A stretch of DNA of 64,000 nt from Bog-756 sp963734395 (GTDB lineage: Bacteria > Actinomycetota > Acidimicrobiia > Acidimicrobiales > RAAP-2), in assembly GCA_963734395.1 (NCBI GenBank), contig CAVTGY010000007.1, positions 558,001 to 622,000 on the forward strand. The letters are read 5' to 3'. The first letter of the stretch is position 1. Each line of letters starts with the position of its first letter. Of this stretch, positions 17,975 to 25,936 are shown piece by piece. A model generated the notes under the pieces. It was not told the origin of the DNA. It did no database searches and worked only from the letters and a program-made list of their open reading frames with translations. The position numbers were made by a program, and so were the translations under genes.

Positions 17975-17980
17975 TACAAT
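17975..17980 (+). promoter_or_regulatory. Candidate -10 box (TACAAT) for the phosphatase gene
   Basis: TACAAT lies exactly six bases before the GTC codon at 17987, the spacing seen for leaderless genes elsewhere in this window. No clear -35 box is visible. Confidence 0.45.
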
Positions 17981-17986
17981 CCGCTC

Positions 17987-18562
17987 GTCAAGTTCCTCTT
18001 TGTCTGCACCGCCAATATCTGCCGGTCTCCGATGGCGGCCGCCCTCTTCACCGGACAGATCGAACACCTCGCCGAATCGAGCGAGGTTTCCTCGGCAGGT
18101 CTGAGCGTCGACGAGATCGACGGCTCGGACGTCCCTCCTGAGGTGCTGGAGGTGATGGCACCGTACGGAATCGACCTCCGGGGCCACCACAGCCGGGCGC
18201 TGACCCCGTCGATGCTGATCGAGTCCGATCTGGTCATCGGGATGAGCCGGCGACACGTCCAAGAGGCCGTCCTTCTCGACCCTCCGTGCTGGCCCAAGGC
18301 CTTCACGCTGAAAGAACTGGTGCGCCGGGGCGCCCTCGCCGGTCCCCGTCGTCCGGACCAGGGAATCCGCTCCTGGATCGACTCGGTCCACGGGGACAGG
18401 TCACGCGCTTCGCTCGTCCACCGGTCGACTGCGGACGAAGTGACCGACCCCTACGGTGCCAGCCTCGATCGTTACCGGTCGACCGCCGACGAGCTGAGCC
18501 GGCTGACCGGCCAACTGACCGGTCTCCTCTGGTCCGAACAGGTCGAAGCCCTCGGAGGCTGA
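17987..18562 (+). CDS. Low-molecular-weight protein tyrosine phosphatase with no canonical start codon
   Basis: The translation VKFLFVCTANICRSPMAAALF carries the full P-loop C-x5-R-S (Cys codon 18005), and DPYGASLDRY near the C terminus supplies the general-acid Asp (DP[YF]). The partner is probably the Wzc-like kinase at 7228. The oddity is the start: between the in-frame stop at 17894 and ATG 18032 there is no ATG, GTG or TTG, and ATG 18032 lies after the catalytic Cys. The best position for the N terminus is GTC 17987, six bases after a TACAAT box. Either the codon is non-standard, the base is a read error for GTG, or the gene is dead. About 191 residues; a charged insert around residues 110-150 makes it longer than the usual 150. 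Confidence 0.75.
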   Translation, partial: VKFLFVCTANICRSPMAAALFTGQIEHLAESSEVSSAGLSVDEIDGSDVPPEVLEVMAPYGIDLRGHHSRALTPSMLIESDLVIGMSRRHVQEAVLLDPPCWPKAFTLKELVRRGALAGPRRPDQGIRSWIDSVHGDRSRASLVHRSTADEVTDPYGASLDRYRSTADELSRLTGQLTGLLWSEQVEALGG

Positions 18563-18620
18563 CCGTTGCCGACCGCGGCCGGTCGGGCTCTGGAGATGTG
18601 CAGTGCCGGGGGTGAGATGC

Positions 18621-18626
18621 GATCAT
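18621..18626 (+). promoter_or_regulatory. Weak -10-like box (GATCAT) six bases before GTG 18633
   Basis: GATCAT has A2 and T6 of the TANNNT pattern and the six-base spacing to the GTG start seen elsewhere here. It helps choose GTG 18633. Confidence 0.3.
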
Positions 18627-18632
18627 GGTCCG

Positions 18633-19004
18633 GTGATCGACGGCTGCGAGATCAGGGAGATGCCCGATGGGGGGAGGGAGTTCTTGCTCGATGAGCCCGT
18701 CCTCTCGTTCATCCGCATCGACCAGCACTCGACCCTCCAGTTCGGAGAGACCGAGGTGGTGATCGGCAGTCCCTTTGTTGTGGAGATGCACGGCGTCGTC
18801 CATCATCTCGACCCGAAGCGGTGGGATGCCCTGGGACCGTTGGTCGCTCTCTATCCGGGGGAGCTGCGCTGGCTGTGGACTTCGGCCGAGGGGAAGTTGA
18901 CCGCCGTATTCCGCTCCGGAGCAAAGGTGACCGTAACTCCCGACGCGATCACCAAAGCGTGGTCGGTGGGGAGCGTCTACTGCATGCCGGGGGGCCCGGC
19001 CTGA
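18633..19004 (+). CDS. Hypothetical small protein, possibly DUF6188-like
   Basis: About 123 residues, soluble, no signal or membrane segment. The beta-rich pattern (FLLDEPVLSFIRIDQHSTLQFGETEVVIGSPFVV, then VFRSGAKVTVTPDAITKAW) resembles small actinobacterial proteins of unknown function that bind no known ligand; I recall DUF6188 having a similar opening, but this is not secure. GTG 18633 is favoured by the -10-like box just upstream; an earlier GTG at 18603 is possible. It follows the phosphatase gene by 70 bp and converges on the epimerase gene. Confidence 0.6.
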   Translation: MIDGCEIREMPDGGREFLLDEPVLSFIRIDQHSTLQFGETEVVIGSPFVVEMHGVVHHLDPKRWDALGPLVALYPGELRWLWTSAEGKLTAVFRSGAKVTVTPDAITKAWSVGSVYCMPGGPA

Positions 19005-19016
19005 GCCAGGGCCTGG

Positions 19017-19949
19017 TCAGGCCAGCAGCTCGGGGTGGCGGGCGGCGACCATCCGCTGCATTCCCTCCCGCCAGTCGACGCCGGTGGTCCCGACCAGTTG
19101 GTGCATTCGGGTCAGGTCGACCTGCACGCTGTCGATGGTGTCCGGGGTGGCTGCGAAGCGGGCGGGAACCCCGGTCAGCTCCGAGAGGTAGCCGCACCAC
19201 TCTTCGATGCTCACGGCTTGATCGCCGCCCCAGTTGACGGTGGTGGCCGGCACCCCGGCCGCGCCGAGCAGTGCCGGGATCATCGCGATGATGTCGTCCT
19301 GGTGGAGCGGGTGATAGACGCTCGGGGCGTCGACATGCACAGGGATCTCGCTGCCATTGAGCATCATCTCGAGGTGGATGGCCGGCCATCCACCTCGGTC
19401 GCCATAGGGCACCGACAGCCGGGCCACCGTGGTAGGTAGTCCAAACCGTTCCGCCGCCCACCGGGCGGTGGATTCAGCAGCGATCTTGCAAATGCTGTAC
19501 GTGCGCAGGAAGGGCCAGACGCCGTGATTGTCCCCGAGCGGGTCTTCCTCGGCGAAGACGTGATGGCCCATGGGCTTGTAGACCCCGGTGGTCGAACAGT
19601 GGAGAAAGCCGGTGGCCCGCTGATGGTGCTCCATCAACCAGGCCAGTCCGCCGCTGTTGGCCCGCAGATCGCGGTCCCAGTCGTTGGATTTGGACACGGC
19701 AAAATGAAGGACGTAGTCGGCGTCGGCGGGGAGCGCGCCCACCTCTCCCGAGCCCAGGTCGATCGGGACGCAGCGGACCCCCGCCTTCTCCAGCCGATCA
19801 CGGGCGGCGGGGTCTTTGAAACGGGCCGCTCCGGTCACCTCGTTGTGCTCGGCCAGGGCCACGGCCACCGGCTCTGCCACCTGGCCGGTGACGCCGGTGA
19901 TCACGATGGACTTGCCGGACAGGGGTTCGGACGGAGAGGGCGGGCTCAT
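19017..19949 (-). CDS. NAD-dependent epimerase/dehydratase family protein
   Basis: A 310-residue extended short-chain dehydrogenase. The Rossmann motif is IVITGVTGQVAEPVA near residue 15, the catalytic set is S/T in HCSTTGVYKP plus Y-x3-K in YSICK. The C-terminal substrate domain (HPLHQDDIIAMIPALL) is of the NDP-sugar epimerase type. It could make a nucleotide sugar for the neighbouring polysaccharide genes, but the substrate cannot be read from sequence. ATG 19949 is chosen; the frame runs on upstream without coding character across the divergent WhiB region. Confidence 0.85.
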   Translation of the reverse strand: MSPPSPSEPLSGKSIVITGVTGQVAEPVAVALAEHNEVTGAARFKDPAARDRLEKAGVRCVPIDLGSGEVGALPADADYVLHFAVSKSNDWDRDLRANSGGLAWLMEHHQRATGFLHCSTTGVYKPMGHHVFAEEDPLGDNHGVWPFLRTYSICKIAAESTARWAAERFGLPTTVARLSVPYGDRGGWPAIHLEMMLNGSEIPVHVDAPSVYHPLHQDDIIAMIPALLGAAGVPATTVNWGGDQAVSIEEWCGYLSELTGVPARFAATPDTIDSVQVDLTRMHQLVGTTGVDWREGMQRMVAARHPELLA

Positions 19950-20218
19950 TCGGAGGGAGGCCGATTTCGGCGGTCGGGCCGAAACGTCGGCGCCGGCAGA
20001 TGCTAGCGGCTGGTCCGGACCGGCGAGGATGGCAGACCCCGCCCACCTGGCGTCGAGCCTCTGGAATGTGCCGTTCGATGTGGACACCACCGGTTCTGGT
20101 GGGTCATACTGTCTGTTCCGCCTGGAATTCGTCGGTTGCCGCATTTTCCCTGGTCGCCGGCGTGTGAACTGTGCGGTTTGATCAGAAATCCGAACAGTAG
20201 CTAGGAAGTGACGTTCCC

Positions 20219-20449
20219 ATGAGTGCCACCTGGCGCAAGCACGCAGCCTGCCGGGGCATCGATCCAGATGTGTTCTACCCGAACTCCGACGAGGAGGCCG
20301 GTGAGGCCAAGGCCGTCTGCGATCAGTGCGCAGTTCGAGAGTCGTGTCTCGAGCATGCCCTGGCCAATCGGGAGCGTGAGGGGATCTGGGGTGGGACCAC
20401 CGAGCGGGAGCGGCGACGGATCCACCGTCAGCGCCGCAAGTCTGCCTGA
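20219..20449 (+). CDS. WhiB family iron-sulfur transcriptional regulator
   Basis: A 76-residue protein with the four conserved cysteines (C11, then C34-x2-C37-x5-C43), the GIWGG turn and a basic C-terminal tail (RRIHRQRRKSA) that contacts DNA. WhiB proteins bind a redox- or NO-sensitive [4Fe-4S] cluster and work with the main sigma factor; they are found only in Actinobacteria and their phages. The start ATG 20219 has AGGAAG ten bases upstream. It stands alone, divergent from the epimerase gene with a 269-bp gap. Which WhiB subgroup it belongs to (WhiB1/2/7-like) I cannot tell; there is no AT-hook characteristic of WhiB7. Confidence 0.95.
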   Translation: MSATWRKHAACRGIDPDVFYPNSDEEAGEAKAVCDQCAVRESCLEHALANREREGIWGGTTERERRRIHRQRRKSA

Positions 20450-20576
20450 CCCTGCCCATCGACCGCCGCGGGCCCCTGCGATCCGGCGCGGCCGTCCGCC
20501 ATTCTCCGGTCCTCCCCTTTCGGAGGGCAGCTCTGCCCCTGAGGGTCTGGTCGGCCCCGCGGAACTCCGCTCCCCG

Positions 20577-21155
20577 ATGGAGGACCTTTGGGCGGTGCTG
20601 CGCGCCCACCAGCCCGGCGACCCCCGGGAATCGCTCTCGGTGAGCATCATGGCTGCTGAGTTGGAGCGCCTCGACCGTCCCTTCGACCAGGAAGCCGACC
20701 TCACCCACGTCACCGCGTCGGCCATCGTGGTCGGCGAACCGGGGATCGTCCTCCACCGCCACCGCCGTCTGCACCGGTGGCTGCAACCCGGAGGCCACCT
20801 GGAACCCGGTGAGTCCCCAGCGGAGGCGGCGATCCGGGAAACCGTGGAGGAGACCGGCCTGGACGTGGCCCATCCGCAGGCGGGACCGACCATGATCCAC
20901 GTGGATGTACACCGGGCGGCCAAGGATCATGTTCACTTGGACCTTCGATATCTGTTGTGGGCTCCCGACCACGATCCGAATCCAGGGCCGGGGGAGAGCC
21001 AAGAGGTGGCCTGGTTCACCTGGGAGGAGGGCCAGGCTCTGGCCGACGACGCCCTGGCCGGCGCCCTCCGGTCGGCCCGTAGGCTGATCGGGTCCTCACC
21101 GGAGTGGAGGGTCGCCAACCGGTCGGACCAGAGGAGTGGGAGCGCAGAGAGATGA
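20577..21155 (+). CDS. NUDIX hydrolase
   Basis: A 192-residue hydrolase of nucleoside-diphosphate-linked compounds. The complete NUDIX box is visible: GGHLEPGESPAEAAIRETVE followed by ETGLD, coordinating the catalytic magnesium. The N-terminal region begins MEDLWAVLRAHQPGDP, a form common in actinobacterial NUDIX proteins. ATG 20577 is the first credible start; the earlier open frame overlaps WhiB. Its stop overlaps the next start (ATGA at 21152-21155). Confidence 0.9.
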   Translation: MEDLWAVLRAHQPGDPRESLSVSIMAAELERLDRPFDQEADLTHVTASAIVVGEPGIVLHRHRRLHRWLQPGGHLEPGESPAEAAIRETVEETGLDVAHPQAGPTMIHVDVHRAAKDHVHLDLRYLLWAPDHDPNPGPGESQEVAWFTWEEGQALADDALAGALRSARRLIGSSPEWRVANRSDQRSGSAER

Positions 21156-21868
21156 CCGAGCCGATGGTCACGCTGATGGAGGTCCAGGAGCATGACACCA
21201 CCCTCGATCAGCTGCGGCACCGTGTCGCCACGCTGCCCGAGCGGGCCGAGTTGCATGACGTGGGCCGGCGCCGTCACGCTCTCGACATCGCGCTCGCCGA
21301 TGTCCAGACCCAGGTGGATGACCTGTCCAACCGTCAACGCCAATTGGAGGAGCGGATCGCGGCCGCCGCCCAGCGTCGACACGAGATCGAACAGAGGATG
21401 CTGACCGGGGAAGTCACCGCTTCCCGAGACCTGCAGGCGATGGATGCCGAGGTCCATCATCTGAGCTCCCGCCAGCAGCAATTCGAAGAAGAGGAGATGA
21501 CCCTTCTCGAAGAGGAGGAGCCGCTGGATGCAGTGCTGGTCGAGCACCGGACGGGATCCGATGCCCTCGCCGCAGAAGTGGCTCGGCTCGAGGCCGCCAT
21601 CGCCGAGGCGGAGAGTCAGATCGCGGTGGAAATCGCCGCCGAGGAAGCACGGCGCGCCGAGAGCGCCGCTCGACTGCCCAACGAGCTGGCCCAGCGTTAC
21701 GAGGCCCTGCGGTCCCGGATGGGCGGGGTGGGAGCGGCCAGGTTGGTGGGGGACCGTTGCGACGGCTGCCACCTGACCCTGCCTTCGGTCGAGGTCGAGC
21801 GAATCCGGCTCCTCCCGCCCGGCGAGATCGCAACTTGTGACCAGTGCGACCGAATCCTGGTGCATTGA
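21152..21868 (+). CDS. Coiled-coil protein with C4-type zinc ribbon (DUF164-type)
   Basis: About 238 residues: a long coiled coil (about residues 10-180, rich in Glu, Arg, Ala, Gln) followed by a zinc ribbon with CDGCHLTLPS and CDQCDRILVH. Proteins with this architecture are conserved next to phosphatase/RNase H-type genes in Actinobacteria (the Rv2229c neighbourhood in mycobacteria); their function is not settled. ATG 21152 overlaps the NUDIX stop. The next gene, a histidine phosphatase, starts 28 bp after its stop, so the mycobacterial gene order is partly preserved. Confidence 0.88.
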   Translation: MTEPMVTLMEVQEHDTTLDQLRHRVATLPERAELHDVGRRRHALDIALADVQTQVDDLSNRQRQLEERIAAAAQRRHEIEQRMLTGEVTASRDLQAMDAEVHHLSSRQQQFEEEEMTLLEEEEPLDAVLVEHRTGSDALAAEVARLEAAIAEAESQIAVEIAAEEARRAESAARLPNELAQRYEALRSRMGGVGAARLVGDRCDGCHLTLPSVEVERIRLLPPGEIATCDQCDRILVH

Positions 21869-21896
21869 GACTTGTGCTCACCGGTGCGCGCCGCTC

Positions 21897-22493
21897 ATGT
21901 TGATCCTGGTTCGTCACGGAGAATCGACAGGAAATGCCGACGGCTTGCTACTGGGCCGGATCGATGCACCCCTGACCGAACGGGGGTTGGTCCAGGCTCG
22001 AACCCTCGGGCCGGTCGTCGCCGGTGCCAGTCGGGTGATCTCCAGCCCGTTGTCACGAGCACGGGACACCGCCGAGGCCCTGGGCACAGGGCTCGATGTC
22101 GAGATCGATGACCGATGGATCGAAATCGACTATGGCGACTTTGACGGTCAGCCACTGGGGTCGGTTCCCGCCGAGGTGTGGACACGATGGAGGTCCGATC
22201 CGGACTATCGGCCACCGGGTGGCGAGACACTCACCGAAGCAGGCCTGCGGGTCCGTGAAGCCTGCGAGGAGCTGTTCGCCCATGAGGGGGAGGGAGCCCG
22301 GGGCCCGGATCCGGTGGTGGTGGTGAGCCACGTCTCGCCGATCAAGGCCGCGACGTGTTGGGCGCTCGGCCTCGGGGACCATGGCGCGTGGCGGCTCTAC
22401 CTGGCGACCGCCTCGGCGACCCGGGTGGGCTGGGGGGTCGACGGTCCGGTGCTCAACCGTTTCAACGAGACACCTTGGTCGGAGACCCGCTGA
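21897..22493 (+). CDS. Histidine phosphatase (phosphoglycerate mutase-like) family protein
   Basis: A 198-residue member with the catalytic RHG motif at the N terminus (LILVRHGESTGNADG), the conserved Arg in SSPLSRARDTAEAL, and the second His in VVVSHVSPIKAA. Related mycobacterial proteins act as acid phosphatases or alpha-ribazole phosphatases; the substrate here cannot be named. ATG 21897 gives the standard N terminus. Its last 32 bases overlap the end of the convergent TetR gene. Confidence 0.88.
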   Translation: MLILVRHGESTGNADGLLLGRIDAPLTERGLVQARTLGPVVAGASRVISSPLSRARDTAEALGTGLDVEIDDRWIEIDYGDFDGQPLGSVPAEVWTRWRSDPDYRPPGGETLTEAGLRVREACEELFAHEGEGARGPDPVVVVSHVSPIKAATCWALGLGDHGAWRLYLATASATRVGWGVDGPVLNRFNETPWSETR

Positions 22494-23127
22494 TCGGATG
22501 GACGAGCAGCCGGGTCACGAACACGGCCATGGCCAGCTCTGCTGCCGTGGCCGACCGTACCGGACGGTTGCGGAGCACGTCCCAGGTTCGCCAGCTGGTG
22601 ACCAGGTCGATGTGCTCGAGGAGAAGAGGGGGGTCGCGGCCATCGGATGAGATCTCGGGGCCGAAGGTGGCCGCCACCTGTCGTTGAAGGAACGATTCGA
22701 GGTCCCACAGCACCTGGTTCAGCTCGGGCGAAGACCCGGCCCTCACCTGCGCCACCCGGATGAGAGGACCGATGGCTTCGAAGAACTGGCGACGTTGGCG
22801 ACAAACCGCCCGTATGCGCGCCTCGACCGGTCCTTTCGGTGGGACCATGGCGACCAGTTGGCGATGGCGTGAGACGAGCAGGGCAGCGGCGAGTCCGAAC
22901 AGGGCGTCGATCTGAAAGTGATTGAAAACGGTCCGAAGCGAGGTGCCCGCTCTGTCGGCGACCTGGCTGACCGTCGGTCGCGAGTTTTCTTCCATGATCA
23001 GTTCGATCATCGCCTCGCACAGGATCGTGCGAGTGTGGTCGCCGCGAGCCACACGACGGTCGGGCGACGCGTTGATCGAAGGTGAGGAGTCGGCCGCTCC
23101 GGGCGGGTCGCTCCTGCCCGACATCAA
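22462..23127 (-). CDS. TetR family transcriptional regulator
   Basis: A 221-residue repressor-type protein with the N-terminal helix-turn-helix VSQVADRAGTSLRTVFNHF (about residues 53-71) and an unrelated ligand-binding C-terminal domain. The effector is unknown. It lies 160 bp downstream of the amidohydrolase gene on the same strand, so it may regulate that catabolic operon. The 3' end overlaps the histidine phosphatase gene on the other strand by 32 bp. Confidence 0.88.
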   Translation of the reverse strand: MMSGRSDPPGAADSSPSINASPDRRVARGDHTRTILCEAMIELIMEENSRPTVSQVADRAGTSLRTVFNHFQIDALFGLAAALLVSRHRQLVAMVPPKGPVEARIRAVCRQRRQFFEAIGPLIRVAQVRAGSSPELNQVLWDLESFLQRQVAATFGPEISSDGRDPPLLLEHIDLVTSWRTWDVLRNRPVRSATAAELAMAVFVTRLLVHPISGSPTKVSR

Positions 23128-23286
23128 TCGATCCCCGTCACCCCGTCCCCATCCCTGTCCCGGTCACCAGCTCAGCCTAGGTGAGCGCGCGCGGCGGTTC
23201 CGGTGGCGTGGGCCATTGGGCCGGTTTTCGGCCCGAAGCGTGGTGCTCTCCCGTCGGAGGGTGAGCGTTTCCGCTCGGACCCTCGT

Positions 23287-24540
23287 TCAGCGCGGTGGTA
23301 GCCGGGAAAGACCGTCTTTGACCGGTCGCCCTCCCTTGATGATGGCGACAAGATTGATCCGGTCTTCAAGCACCCTGATGTCGTCGAGCGGGTTGCCTTC
23401 GACAACCAAGAGATCGGCGAGCTTCCCCACCGCTATGGTCCCGAGCTCGTCGCCCCGGCCCATCAATTCAGCACCGTGCTTGGTCGCCCACCGGATTACG
23501 TCCTTGGCCGGGATGCCGACCTGGTTCACGTAATAGGTCAGTTCCTCACCGTAGGAACCGTGGGGAAGGAAGATCGCCCCGTAGTCGTCGCCGATGACCA
23601 GGCGCACGCCGGAAGCGTTGGCTTTGGGAAGAATCTCGGCCATGGCATCGATGTCTGCTTTCATCGAATCGGTGAAGCCGAGCGCTGATCCACCCATCGA
23701 CTCGAGGAACCGGGCCGGGAACAGCATCGAGGGGACCAGGGGAGTTCCCGTCTCCAGCATTCGTTCGATGCACTCCTCATCCATGCCGTCCCCGTGGTCG
23801 ATGACGTCGATCCCCAGGTCCAGTGCCATGAGGATCGCCTCTCGATTGGCGATGTGCCCGCGCACCATGACCCCTCGGAGGTGGGCGGCCTCGATGCCGG
23901 CACCCAACTCCTCGCGGGTCATCTCGATCTGCTCCTTCGGACCGATGGTCCCGTGTCCTCCGGTGATGAACATCTTGATGATCTCAGCACCCTCTTTGAT
24001 CTCGGCACGCACCGAGCGTTGGAATTCGTGAGGCCCGTCGCTGGGACGGATGGCCCCGAGGGCACCCACATCCCAGTGGGGCGGGAAGCTCCGATCTCCG
24101 GCGTGACCGGTCGTGCTGATGTCGCGGCTACAGGGGATCAGCCGAGGTCCGGCAATGATGCCCCGGTCGATGGCGACCTTCATCGAGGCGTCGATGGCAA
24201 ATGGTGCTCCCGCGGAGACCGCGCTGGTGAACCCGCTCTCGAGCAGCAGCCCGAGACTGGTGACCGCCCGCACTGCCTGGAGGGCCATCGGTTCCTCGAG
24301 CCCAAAGGGCGCGGGAGTGGCGCCGAGGTTGTGATAGGTGGCGTGGAAGTGGCAGTTCACCATGCCGGGCATCACGGTACGGCCGCCAAGATCGACCACA
24401 CGGTCCTCCGGCCCCGCATTCGGAAACGGGCCGGTACCCACTGCGGCAATCCGATCATCGTCCACCACCACGTGGGCGTCGGCGAGGACGCCGTGGTCGC
24501 CGTCGACGACGGTGGCGTGCGAAAGGACCAGGCGGCTCAC
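23287..24540 (-). CDS. Amidohydrolase family protein
   Basis: A 417-residue metal-dependent hydrolase of the imidazolonepropionase-like group. The metal ligands are visible in order: HFHATYH near residue 64, KMFITGG (bridging Lys), RGHIANREA, VIDHGDGMDEE and LVIGDDYGA (catalytic Asp). The beta-sandwich ends are VVDLGGRTVMPGMVN and ADLLVVEGNPLDDI. GTG 24540 overlaps the TGA of the dehydrogenase upstream (GTGA). The operon suggests the substrate is an intermediate from a monooxygenase/dehydrogenase pathway, perhaps a lactone, amide or cyclic enol; not determined. Confidence 0.88.
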   Translation of the reverse strand: MSRLVLSHATVVDGDHGVLADAHVVVDDDRIAAVGTGPFPNAGPEDRVVDLGGRTVMPGMVNCHFHATYHNLGATPAPFGLEEPMALQAVRAVTSLGLLLESGFTSAVSAGAPFAIDASMKVAIDRGIIAGPRLIPCSRDISTTGHAGDRSFPPHWDVGALGAIRPSDGPHEFQRSVRAEIKEGAEIIKMFITGGHGTIGPKEQIEMTREELGAGIEAAHLRGVMVRGHIANREAILMALDLGIDVIDHGDGMDEECIERMLETGTPLVPSMLFPARFLESMGGSALGFTDSMKADIDAMAEILPKANASGVRLVIGDDYGAIFLPHGSYGEELTYYVNQVGIPAKDVIRWATKHGAELMGRGDELGTIAVGKLADLLVVEGNPLDDIRVLEDRINLVAIIKGGRPVKDGLSRLPPR

Positions 24541-25469
24541 GGGTGGAGAACCACCTTGATGTGGCCGGCGCCGCGGTCGCCGGCCACCTGGAACGCCTCG
24601 GCGGCGTCATCGAGCGAGAAATGGTGGGTGATGGTTGCCTCCGGAAGATCCGGGTTCTCGTCGAGCACACGAGCGGCTTCCTCGAACTCGCAGGCGCCGT
24701 GATGGTGGCCGTAGGTGAACGACGGAACCAGCGTGGCTTCTTTGACCTGAAACTCCATACCCAGGGTCACCGGCTCCCAAAAACTGGAGATGATGCCGAC
24801 GGTGCCGCCCGGACGCACCCGCTGGATTGCTTGGTCCATGGAACTCTGGGTCCCGGCGGCGTCGAGAACAGTGTCGTAGTCGGACCCCACCGACGTGCCC
24901 GCTCCGAGTCGCTCTCCTGCTTGTGTTCGGTTGGCGTGATGGGCCATCACATCGACGTTGGCACCGACCGCCCGTGCCGCGGCGATGGTGCAGAGTCCGA
25001 TGGGGCCCGCACCGACGACCAGGACGCGTGACCCAGGTTCGACACCTGCACGATTGATTCCGTGCAGCGCAACCGCGATGGGCTCCACCAGGCAGGCGTG
25101 TTCCAGGGAGATGGAGGCCGGAATGACCTTGGCGCAACCCGGGTCCACCCAAACCGCGTCGGCGAGTCCGCCGTCGAGGGTGATTCCGTACATGGATCCA
25201 AGTGCGTGCGGGCACTGTTGCTCGTGGCCGGTCAAGCAGCGGTCGCATGTTCCACATGTCACCCTGGGAAGTACGGCCACGGGCGTTCCGTCGTCGAGAC
25301 GGCCGCAGAACTCATGACCCATGGTCACCGGAGAGGGCCCATACGCCATCAGGTGCAGATCTGACCCGCAGATCCCCGAGCTGGTCACCGACACCCGCAC
25401 GCCCTCGGCGCGGGCGGCGGTCACCTCCACCACACGTATGCCGTTCTCGGTGTTCCTCACCGCACGCAC
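24537..25469 (-). CDS. Zinc-dependent alcohol dehydrogenase (MDR family)
   Basis: A 310-residue medium-chain dehydrogenase. Catalytic zinc ligands are in SGICGSDLHLM and MGHEFCG; the structural zinc loop is CGTCDRCLTGHEQQC; the nucleotide-binding motif is VVGAGPIGLC. It likely oxidises a secondary alcohol or polyol with NAD(P). The gene begins four bases after the stop of the monooxygenase-like gene and overlaps the amidohydrolase gene, so the three form an operon. Confidence 0.88.
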   Translation of the reverse strand: MRAVRNTENGIRVVEVTAARAEGVRVSVTSSGICGSDLHLMAYGPSPVTMGHEFCGRLDDGTPVAVLPRVTCGTCDRCLTGHEQQCPHALGSMYGITLDGGLADAVWVDPGCAKVIPASISLEHACLVEPIAVALHGINRAGVEPGSRVLVVGAGPIGLCTIAAARAVGANVDVMAHHANRTQAGERLGAGTSVGSDYDTVLDAAGTQSSMDQAIQRVRPGGTVGIISSFWEPVTLGMEFQVKEATLVPSFTYGHHHGACEFEEAARVLDENPDLPEATITHHFSLDDAAEAFQVAGDRGAGHIKVVLHP

Positions 25470-25472
25470 GGA

Positions 25473-25778
25473 CTAGGAACCCATCGCTGAGACTCGCTCC
25501 GCGATGGTCATGACCGCGGCGTCGGCACCCACGATTCGCGAAACGTGGTCCGTCATGAACTCCTTCTCGTAGGGCTGCGCCTGGTGGGCGTCGAATGCTT
25601 CTTTCGAATCCCAGCACTCGAAGAAGCGGAACCGGCACGACTGATCTACGTCTTCGGACCACCAATACTCGACACACCCGGGATCCTGCCGGCTGCGCTC
25701 GGAGACGGCCCTCAGGGCCGCCAGCGTACGCTCCCGCTCGTCGGGTCGGAAGTCCAGATAGCCGGTCAACGCATGCAT
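25473..25778 (-). CDS. Antibiotic-biosynthesis-monooxygenase (ABM) domain protein, putative quinol monooxygenase
   Basis: A 101-residue single-domain ferredoxin-like fold protein: a strand, helix (ERERTLAALRAVSERSRQ), then PGCVEYWWSEDV and FRFFECWDSKEAFDAHQA, the classic ABM signature. Such proteins act as cofactor-free monooxygenases on quinols or as small dimeric binding proteins. ATG 25778 gives the standard start. First gene of the three-gene minus-strand operon. Confidence 0.85.
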   Translation of the reverse strand: MHALTGYLDFRPDERERTLAALRAVSERSRQDPGCVEYWWSEDVDQSCRFRFFECWDSKEAFDAHQAQPYEKEFMTDHVSRIVGADAAVMTIAERVSAMGS

Positions 25779-25924
25779 GGGTCCCCGATCGGTAGGTGCC
25801 CGAGCGCCCGGTCTCGGTGGGTGCCCGGGTGGCCGCGACTCCACCAACGGCTGCGAAATCTAACATTCGAGACGGTGGAGGGGAACCGGGAGAGATGCCC
25901 GATGTTCTGTTGGTGCCGGCGCGG

Positions 25925-25930
25925 TACCGT
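25925..25930 (+). promoter_or_regulatory. -10 box (TACCGT) of a leaderless gene
   Basis: TACCGT is followed by exactly six bases and then GTG 25937, which matches the conserved N terminus of the luciferase-like protein. A transcript starting at the GTG is expected. Confidence 0.6.
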
Positions 25931-25936
25931 GCACCT

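Noticed and set aside
16697..18391. Full 564-codon frame including 198 extra N-terminal residues on the GT4 gene
   Set aside because: The extra part is antisense to the phosphatase gene, has shadow-type composition, and GTG 17797 matches the family N terminus.
19950..20218. A promoter for the WhiB gene (TTGATC and TAGCTA)
   Set aside because: The boxes are only 14 bases apart and the second overlaps the ribosome binding site region; not convincing.
22462..23127. The TetR-family gene as KstR or KstR2
   Set aside because: It is far from the steroid-type genes, adjoins an unrelated catabolic operon, and shows no KstR-like phrases I recognise.
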